Origin: an uncultured Phycisphaerae bacterium
GTDB lineage: Bacteria > Planctomycetota > Phycisphaerae > Phycisphaerales > SM1A02
Direction of reading: 5' to 3'
DNA: 16,355 nucleotides
Assembly: GCA_937899935.1 (NCBI GenBank)
Contig: CALCOW010000478.1
Span: 1-16,355 of the forward strand
The notes beneath the pieces are model-generated. The model was not told the DNA's origin. It made no database searches and worked only from the letters and a program-made list of their open reading frames with translations. The position numbers and the translations under genes were made by a program. This document shows, one piece after another, positions 1-5,713 of the stretch (within the stretch, counting starts at the first letter, position 1; each line of letters opens with the position of its first letter).

Positions 1-280
1 CGGCTCGATTGGCCCCCAAATGTTCATGCACGTGCCGAAAGACCCGCTGTAAGTGCCACTGGGTCAAGGTCGCCAAATCAGTCGATGGCTTGGTGATGGC
101 GGTCACCTGTCCGATGGTTAAGACATCAAATCCACCCGAAAAAGGGGCATTAGGACGCCTTGAGCCCTTTGCAATGCCTTTGATGAGGCCATGTTCGCGG
201 GTCAGCAGACAGATTGTCTGAGAGGTCTCAGAATACTCCCACTGGCGAATACAAATAGCTTGGTCTGTGAGGGTTGGCAT
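1..280 (-). CDS. recO: DNA repair protein RecO, N-terminal part (gene runs off the left edge)
   Basis: The reverse strand opens with ATG at 280-278 and stays open to base 1, giving the first 93 residues of a protein whose 3' end lies outside the window. RecO helps RecF and RecR load RecA onto SSB-coated single-stranded DNA in recombinational repair. The visible part matches the family's N-terminal OB-fold: a start of the type TDQAICIRQWEYSETSQ, then CLLTREHGLIKGIAKGSRRP (about residues 29-48), then a GGFDVLTIGQV strand. RecO proteins are usually about 240-270 residues, so roughly the first third is present. The zinc-finger and C-terminal domains cannot be checked. I see no clear ribosome binding site upstream of the ATG. 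The gene is divergent from the ParA gene with a 115-base spacer. The assignment rests on the pattern of the N-terminal domain and is fairly secure. Confidence 0.85.
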   Translation of the reverse strand, partial: MPTLTDQAICIRQWEYSETSQTICLLTREHGLIKGIAKGSRRPNAPFSGGFDVLTIGQVTAITKPSTDLATLTQWHLQRVFRHVHEHLGANRA

Positions 281-395
281 GCGTTCTACGCCGATTCACT
301 GCATTGGGACCGAGGTCAAGGCAAGAGAATAACAGGCCCAGTCGAACCGAGCCTTTGCTCGGCTCTGATTCGCTGCGCCAGTTATACTCTCTGGA
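281..395. promoter_or_regulatory. Divergent spacer between recO and the ParA gene, with a hairpin and a -10-like box
   Basis: This 115-base gap must hold the promoters of both divergent genes. It contains a perfect hairpin, CCGAGC (347-352), loop CTTT, GCTCGG (357-362), with no T-run on either side, so it does not look like a terminator. A TATACT hexamer at 383-388 sits only seven bases before the ParA ATG at 396. If it is a -10 box, transcription would begin at or next to the start codon and give a leaderless message, which would fit the lack of a Shine-Dalgarno sequence. No matching -35 box is visible at 16-18 bases, so the promoter call is weak. Confidence 0.3.
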
Positions 396-1310
396 ATGCC
401 CCACTGGCCGCGAACAATCGCGATGCTGAATCAAAAGGGTGGTGTTGGCAAGACGACCTCGACAGCCAACCTCGGCGCGGCACTTGCTGATTCAGGTTGC
501 CGAGTCCTTTTGATCGATCTTGATCCCCAGGGACACCTCACCCTTCACTTAGGGCTGGCCCCTGGGCCAGATGATCCCACCGCCTACGATCTTTTGCTTG
601 ATCCCCAATGCCAGGCACGTGACACCATCATGAAGGCACGTGATCGCCTGGATGCTATTTTCTCAGAAGTGGATCTTGCCATTGCTGAAAGCGAATTACC
701 TGCGGTCCAAGATCGTCAACGAATATTACAACGTAAAACTGAATCCATTCGCGATCAGTACGACGTCATCATCATTGACTGTCCACCTAGCCTTGGGCAA
801 CTCACTCTTAATGCCCTGGCGATGGCTGACGAAGTCATCGTACCCATGCAGGCGCATTTTTTGGCCCTGCAAGGTGTCGGTCGACTTCTGGAAACCGTCG
901 AACTGATAACCCAGTCGGTCAACGCTCAGCTTCGCGTCACGGGCATCTTGCTCTGTATGTATGAAAGCCAGACAACGCTCGCACGAGAAGTGGTAACTGA
1001 CATTAATGAGTATTTTGAAGCGGTCCGAGACCAAGCCGTTCCCTGGAACCAGTGCCATGTGCTGCAACCTCCAATTCGGCGCAACATAAAACTGGCCGAA
1101 GCACCGAGTTTTGGACAGACCATCTTCGACTATGCGCCGCAATGCAATGGTGCTCGTGACTACCGCGCGGTCGCAGATCAACTACTCAAAGCATGGGGTG
1201 GTCCACCACCACAAATTCCTGTTACAGACAGCGATGGTGTGACAACGCAATCAGGCCAACACTTGAAGATGGGCGCTGCCACTACACTTGATACAGGTGC
1301 GGATGCCTAA
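396..1310 (+). CDS. parA: ParA/Soj-family chromosome-partitioning ATPase
   Basis: This is a 304-residue cytoplasmic P-loop ATPase of the ParA/MinD group. ATP-bound dimers bind nucleoid DNA non-specifically and are released by ParB, which moves replication origins apart. The deviant Walker A, KGGVGKTT, is at residues 14-21 with the signature lysine at 14. Switch/Walker A' is LLIDLDPQGHLT (38-49), Walker B is VIIIDCPPS (124-132), and the chromosomal Soj-type motif RRNIKLAEAPSFGQTI is at 228-243. The ATG at 396 gives the expected short lead-in (RTIAMLNQ) to the first beta strand; the next ATG at 423 would cut into it. The last 35-40 residues are a polar tail beyond the usual fold. No ParB gene follows, as it would in most chromosomes; the next gene is a VanZ-type membrane protein whose ATG overlaps this stop. 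An orphan ParA serving another positioning task is possible. Confidence 0.9.
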   Translation: MPHWPRTIAMLNQKGGVGKTTSTANLGAALADSGCRVLLIDLDPQGHLTLHLGLAPGPDDPTAYDLLLDPQCQARDTIMKARDRLDAIFSEVDLAIAESELPAVQDRQRILQRKTESIRDQYDVIIIDCPPSLGQLTLNALAMADEVIVPMQAHFLALQGVGRLLETVELITQSVNAQLRVTGILLCMYESQTTLAREVVTDINEYFEAVRDQAVPWNQCHVLQPPIRRNIKLAEAPSFGQTIFDYAPQCNGARDYRAVADQLLKAWGGPPPQIPVTDSDGVTTQSGQHLKMGAATTLDTGADA

Positions 1311-2415
1311 CTTAACGCCCTGGCGCATTCTATTTGTCAGTTACATGGTTCTTATTCTTGCCGGAACCCACTGGCCGCAATTAGCCATGGGAAATGAAGC
1401 GCATCCACCACCCGATAAACTGATTCACTTTCTGGCCTTTGCTACCGCACCAGTGCTACTGATGCTCACAGGCTGGCTACCCTTGCTATGGGTTCTTGTG
1501 TTCAGCTTCATATTCGCCGTCGTCGATGAGATCACTCAACACTACTTTGCTTTAGGTCGTGTCTACAATCCACTCGACATGATTGCTAGTGTCTTGGGCG
1601 TTTTTATTGCTGCCATGTGGCTCTATGCAGTACAACCAATAGGACACGACCCAAGAGGGTTGTGTACGCATCGAACAATCTACCAACTGAACCGTCTTTG
1701 TTGGCAGCCAGTCTTTTGGAAACGCTTCATACCAATAACATTTTTCGGTTTTCTGGCAACGTCGATTCTTGTCTGGCTCATTCTCTGGTTCGGCTTTTCA
1801 ATAAGCGATATGGAGATCGCGCTGTTGTGTGGAATGCTCTACGCAAGTTGGGCTGGTTATTGGCGCGTCACACGGTTTGTAAGTGAGACACCTACACTTC
1901 ATTGTTGCTACAAGTGTGGAACATCATGTGACTCTGTTCTGTTCAATGAGCATGGACATGGCAGATGCCCAACATGTCACTGCACACTCCATGCAGCTCA
2001 ATGGGATCACCCGAAATTACCTGATGGCATTTTATCTCGAGCACTTCCACGGGCACTTGTCATCGCCGCCATATATACACTATGCATTGTTCTACTGGCC
2101 AGTACACTTGCTTGGACGTTTGCTCTTTGCTTTGAATGGTACTTTGATCGAAGTTTTCCTTGGTCAAGGGTTTTTATCGCACTCGACCTTGTCTTTATTA
2201 TTACGGTCTGTTTGCTTTTCGCAGGGCTTGCTCTTCGATTGACTCGAGCAAAGATCGCCCATCGCCTCAGTGTCGAGCAAGCACATTCCTGTATCACCTG
2301 CGGCCATTGTCTTGATCAGGCAATCACCCAAAAAGGGAAGGGTCGATGTGATGCGTGTGGTGCTGTTTTTCTTGTTCTTCAAACCCCTTCAAATAACCAC
2401 GCAGTTGTATCCTGA
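1303..2415 (+). CDS. VanZ-type membrane protein with two zinc-ribbon motifs
   Basis: The protein has 370 residues from the ATG at 1303, which lies inside the last codons of the ParA gene; an AGGTG at 1295-1299 is a modest ribosome binding site. In-frame TTG (1288) and GTG (1297) are alternative starts. Residues 1-110 form a VanZ-like four-helix domain with the family's polar signature: DKLIHFLAFA (about 38-47), DEITQ (75-79), Arg86 and Asp92 before a final helix. VanZ-like proteins are membrane proteins of poorly defined role; the founding member gives low-level teicoplanin resistance. After this come two membrane segments (about 145-185), a CxxC...CxxC zinc-ribbon-like stretch (Cys202/205 and 222/225), two more membrane segments (about 252-280 and 291-313), and a second CxxC...CxxC (Cys330/333 and 349/352). 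I do not recognise this C-terminal arrangement. Position between ParA and MurJ suggests an envelope role, which is inference. Confidence 0.8.
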   Translation: MPNLTPWRILFVSYMVLILAGTHWPQLAMGNEAHPPPDKLIHFLAFATAPVLLMLTGWLPLLWVLVFSFIFAVVDEITQHYFALGRVYNPLDMIASVLGVFIAAMWLYAVQPIGHDPRGLCTHRTIYQLNRLCWQPVFWKRFIPITFFGFLATSILVWLILWFGFSISDMEIALLCGMLYASWAGYWRVTRFVSETPTLHCCYKCGTSCDSVLFNEHGHGRCPTCHCTLHAAQWDHPKLPDGILSRALPRALVIAAIYTLCIVLLASTLAWTFALCFEWYFDRSFPWSRVFIALDLVFIITVCLLFAGLALRLTRAKIAHRLSVEQAHSCITCGHCLDQAITQKGKGRCDACGAVFLVLQTPSNNHAVVS

Positions 2416-2453
2416 CGGCTTGCACCGCTTCTTGTCGATACACCTTCTGAACT

Positions 2454-4070
2454 ATGAGCGATCGACTTGAGAAGAATGCCCGCACCGTCTCGCTGCTGAC
2501 AGGCGTAAGTCGTGTCACAGGCCTAGCACGTGACAGTGTGCTCAGCCGCCTCTTTGGTGCTGGCACCCTGATGGATGCATTTTTCTTTGCATTCCTCATA
2601 CCGAATCTGTTTAGGCGTCTCTTTGGTGAGGGCGCACTCTCTGCAGCATTTCTTCCTGCATATTCACGTCTCAACCAGGAAGATCCGCACGTTGCTCGAC
2701 AACTCGCTGCCATAACGATCGCGGCATTAATTGTTGTTTTAGGCGGCCTCGTCATCATCGGCGAGTTCATTCTTTTTCTCGTTTCACATTATCAAGGCCA
2801 TGAGTCCCCGACCGTCTGGCTGCTCATGCTTTTAATTCCCTACATGCCAATGGTCTGTACGGTTGCAATACTTGGCGCCATGTTGCATGTCCACGGACGT
2901 TTCGGGCCCACAGCTGCGGCGCCCATCCTGCTTAATGGCTGCATGATCACAGCAGCGCTTGCCGTCGGTTTATCTCTCGATCAGAGCGAGATGAATATGC
3001 GATTGGTCACCATTGGAGCAATTGCGGGCGCCGTCTTGGTCGCGGGGATTCTTCAGATTGCCTGGTCATTGTGGGCACTCTACCCATACGTCAAGAATAA
3101 ATCGTGGCTCTCTGATTCTTATGAACAAGCGACCGCTGCATTCGGTGATGTCCTTCGAAAAGCTCTACCAATGGTTCTTGGCCTCGGTGTTCTACAACTT
3201 AATGTGTTTATTGATGGCCTGATTGCAAGTTACCCAACCACCATTGGGCCAACCTTGTTCGGCCTCAACTATCCGCTCGCCGAAGGATCAATGGCTGATC
3301 TCAGTTTTGCCCAGCGACTCTATCAGCTACCTTTGGGAGTCTTTGGTTTAGCAATCGCAACGGCCATATTTCCGTTGCTGGCCAAGCAGTCGAACAACCC
3401 AAAGACATTCAATGCAACCATACGTAGTGGTATTAGACTTTCACTCTTTGTAGCACTGCCAGCGGGTGCGGGACTCATACTCGTTGCCCAGCCGCTGGCA
3501 GCGACGTTGTTTCAAGGTGCCAGGTTCACCGCTGAAGACTCGAGCCGTGTTGCCTTTGTTCTGGTTGGATATGCGTCGGCCATATGGGCCTATTCACTGG
3601 TTCATGTGCTCACACGCGCTTTTTACGCTCGCGGTAAAGTGATGACGCCAGTCAAGGTCGCACTCTGGATCGTCGGTCTTAACTTCCTTGGCAACATACT
3701 CTTGATATGGACACCATTGAGAGTCTCAGGACTTGCTTGGTCAACTGCTTTCTGTAGTGTTTTACAGGCAGCCATTTTGTTAAGACTGTTGAGTCATCAA
3801 ACTGGAAACATCATCGATAAACAGGTATGTGTTTCCTGGTTTAAGAGCATTTTGACAACCATTGTTATGGCTGTTGTAGTCTGGTTGGTCTCTTTAGGTG
3901 TTGGCACAACTACAGCAGTCTGGGCTGATGCACTTTTGGAGCTTGTTGTTCTCGTGGCCGCTGGTGTTACAGCAGCATTTGCAGCGGCCGTCATTTTTAA
4001 GCAACCAGAACTTTGGTGGTTCTTGCGAGGTCAAAGATCTGGTGCGTCCAGCTCAATCAACCAGCAATAG
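2454..4070 (+). CDS. murJ: Lipid II flippase MurJ (MviN family)
   Basis: This 538-residue polytopic inner-membrane protein of the MOP superfamily flips undecaprenyl-linked lipid II to the outer face for peptidoglycan assembly. The N-terminal signature is intact: VSRVTGLARDSVLSRLFGAG (residues 18-37), DAFFFAFLIPNLFRRLFGEG (41-60) and ALSAAFLPAY (61-70). Residues known to matter in the E. coli protein are matched by Arg20, Arg26, Asp41, Arg54 and Arg288 (in AQRLYQLPLGVFG). Length is close to the usual 500-550. The loop at about 254-284, before the Arg288 helix, looks longer than in E. coli. There is no obvious Shine-Dalgarno before the ATG. The gene starts 38 bases after the VanZ-type gene, so it is probably co-transcribed with it and the ParA gene. 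Its last 14 bases overlap the end of the convergent mqnE. The gene points to a peptidoglycan-making cell. Confidence 0.95.
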   Translation: MSDRLEKNARTVSLLTGVSRVTGLARDSVLSRLFGAGTLMDAFFFAFLIPNLFRRLFGEGALSAAFLPAYSRLNQEDPHVARQLAAITIAALIVVLGGLVIIGEFILFLVSHYQGHESPTVWLLMLLIPYMPMVCTVAILGAMLHVHGRFGPTAAAPILLNGCMITAALAVGLSLDQSEMNMRLVTIGAIAGAVLVAGILQIAWSLWALYPYVKNKSWLSDSYEQATAAFGDVLRKALPMVLGLGVLQLNVFIDGLIASYPTTIGPTLFGLNYPLAEGSMADLSFAQRLYQLPLGVFGLAIATAIFPLLAKQSNNPKTFNATIRSGIRLSLFVALPAGAGLILVAQPLAATLFQGARFTAEDSSRVAFVLVGYASAIWAYSLVHVLTRAFYARGKVMTPVKVALWIVGLNFLGNILLIWTPLRVSGLAWSTAFCSVLQAAILLRLLSHQTGNIIDKQVCVSWFKSILTTIVMAVVVWLVSLGVGTTTAVWADALLELVVLVAAGVTAAFAAAVIFKQPELWWFLRGQRSGASSSINQQ

Positions 4071-5514
4071 ACCAGGCCGATCCTTGACGAGCCACCGGTC
4101 TGTAAAGTGTGTCCCGCTCGACCGGACGGAAACCGGCTTCCCGAATGGCTCTGGTTAAATCACTAACCGAACATTCCTGACTGGTGCCAGTTCCACCGAC
4201 CTTCGTGATGTCATACCACACTACGGTACCATCAATATCATCCGCTCCCGCCTTCAGCTGAAGCTGCGCCATGGCGAGTGTTTGCATGATCCAAAAAGCT
4301 TTGACATGTGGAATGTTGTCGAGCATCAGGCGAGATACCGCAAGCGTGCGTAGATTTTCAAGACCAGATGGTGAGGGCAAATGCTCCAAATCACTCTTAT
4401 CTGGAAAGAATGGCAGGGGAATAATGGTTTGGTGATATCCATTGGGCGTGTCACCTGCTTGCGGCTGTCTGCCATTGGTGTCTGGACCCGTCAACACAAC
4501 CGCCTCATGTTCCTCGCCATCATGGTTTACTGCTTTTTGTAATCCAACACCAAATTTCACGGCCCACTCGCGCAAAGTCCTATCTTGCTGCTCCCGAAGA
4601 AGCTGCATGTGATGAAGTCGATCGCGCCGTGTTTCTATGTGACCATAAAGCATTGTTGCATTGGTATTGATACCTAATTCATGAGCAGCTCTATGGACAT
4701 CGAGCCATTGCTCACCACGAATCTTTCCTTTAAAGGCCTCATCATGGACTCGATCATCAAACACTTCTGCACCACCGCCAGGAAGAGAATCTAACCCCGC
4801 ATCCTTTAGATCCTGCAGAACCGCCTTGATGCCATCTTGCTTGTCTCTGCCACGCTTGGAGATACGAGCGAGGTGAACAATCTCAACAGCTGTGAAAGCT
4901 TTTATATGCAATGCCGGGGCTGACTCTTTGATCGCCGTCATCATTTCGGTGTAATAAGAGAAGGGCAGCCATGGATGGAGCCCACCGACAATATGAATCT
5001 CCGTTGCACCTGATGCCGCAGCTTTGACGGCTTCCTCACGAATTTCATCTATTGAATATTGATACGCACCATCGTCATCTTTCTTTCGGTGGAACGCACA
5101 GAACTTACAACTCAACGCACACACGTTGGAGTAATTCAAGTGACGATTTACGTTGTAGTAGGCGATATCTCCATGCAATCGCCTTCGATAAACATCGCCG
5201 AGGCTTATGACCGACCAAATGTCAGGTGTCGCGAAGACGGTCTCGCCCTGCGCAACATTAAGACGACGCCCAGAAGCAACTGCATCAACGATGTCGTCTA
5301 ACGCGGTGTCGTAACCAGGCCGCTGCCGTATTCGCTCAAACACCGCCGGCCCAATCTGCTCTGGACGTACGTGAGGTTGCCCATCTTCCGATGGTGGTGC
5401 TCCGCTGGTTCGCCTGTGGCCAGGATGGACATCGGAGGTTGGAGACTCAGGCTGACTCATAAACTGCTCGTGCTTGTGGTGATCGACAACGGTCTGATCC
5501 TGTTGACCTGACAT
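4057..5514 (-). CDS. mqnE: Aminodeoxyfutalosine synthase MqnE (radical SAM)
   Basis: MqnE joins 3-[(1-carboxyvinyl)oxy]benzoate to an adenosyl radical to make 6-amino-6-deoxyfutalosine in the futalosine route to menaquinone. The protein has 485 residues. The radical-SAM cluster motif CALSCKFC has cysteines 132, 136 and 139, preceded by NVNRHLNYSNV. Family motifs follow: GGLHPWLPFSYYTE (177-190), SLPGGGAEVFDD (243-254), NATMLYGHIETRRDR (285-299), IIPLPFFP (364-371), SRLMLDNIPHVKAFW (394-408) and AGADDIDGTVV (422-432). The start at 5514 has GAGGA at 5526-5522, seven bases away. Two oddities: an extra N-terminal tail of roughly 50 polar residues, and an insertion of about 45 residues (roughly 314-358) between LREQQDRT and the conserved IIPLPFF strand. 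The stop overlaps the 3' end of murJ by 14 bases on the other strand. The other mqn genes are not in the window. Confidence 0.93.
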   Translation of the reverse strand: MSGQQDQTVVDHHKHEQFMSQPESPTSDVHPGHRRTSGAPPSEDGQPHVRPEQIGPAVFERIRQRPGYDTALDDIVDAVASGRRLNVAQGETVFATPDIWSVISLGDVYRRRLHGDIAYYNVNRHLNYSNVCALSCKFCAFHRKKDDDGAYQYSIDEIREEAVKAAASGATEIHIVGGLHPWLPFSYYTEMMTAIKESAPALHIKAFTAVEIVHLARISKRGRDKQDGIKAVLQDLKDAGLDSLPGGGAEVFDDRVHDEAFKGKIRGEQWLDVHRAAHELGINTNATMLYGHIETRRDRLHHMQLLREQQDRTLREWAVKFGVGLQKAVNHDGEEHEAVVLTGPDTNGRQPQAGDTPNGYHQTIIPLPFFPDKSDLEHLPSPSGLENLRTLAVSRLMLDNIPHVKAFWIMQTLAMAQLQLKAGADDIDGTVVWYDITKVGGTGTSQECSVSDLTRAIREAGFRPVERDTLYRPVARQGSAWSIAG

Positions 5515-5713
5515 CTTAGCGTCCTCAACCGTTCTGAGAGGCTATCGGACCTTGAATTGGCCTGTAAAACGCTCGGAGCCATTACACCATCATACTTTTC
5601 TGTGTGAGCGCTGAAGGTCGCCTCATTCCCAGACGATATTCAAAGGCCTCCTCGATCCCTTTCGAGGCGGATTGATCATCTCCTCCAACTCACCTGTGCC
5701 AGAGGGTTCATTG
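5515..5713. promoter_or_regulatory. Divergent spacer between mqnE and the coiled-coil gene, with a leader hairpin
   Basis: This 199-base gap must carry both divergent promoters. I cannot assign -35/-10 pairs with confidence. In front of the plus-strand gene is a perfect inverted repeat, CCTCGA (5650-5655), six-base loop, TCGAGG (5662-5667), with no T-run after it, so it would be a leader hairpin or protein site, not a terminator. AGAGGG at 5701-5706 is a good ribosome binding site seven bases before the ATG at 5714; it favours that start over the in-frame TTG at 5672. Confidence 0.4.

Noticed and set aside
191..490. A 99-codon plus-strand frame across the recO/ParA spacer
   Set aside because: It overlaps the ParA start in another frame, has no recognisable protein features and overlaps recO; the ParA and RecO readings explain the DNA.
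726..1181. A 151-codon minus-strand frame antisense to the ParA gene
   Set aside because: The ParA motifs lie on the opposite strand across this whole stretch; the antisense frame has no motif or binding site.
5672..5713. TTG at 5672 as start of the coiled-coil protein
   Set aside because: The ATG at 5714 has AGAGGG seven bases upstream; the extra 14 residues add nothing recognisable.
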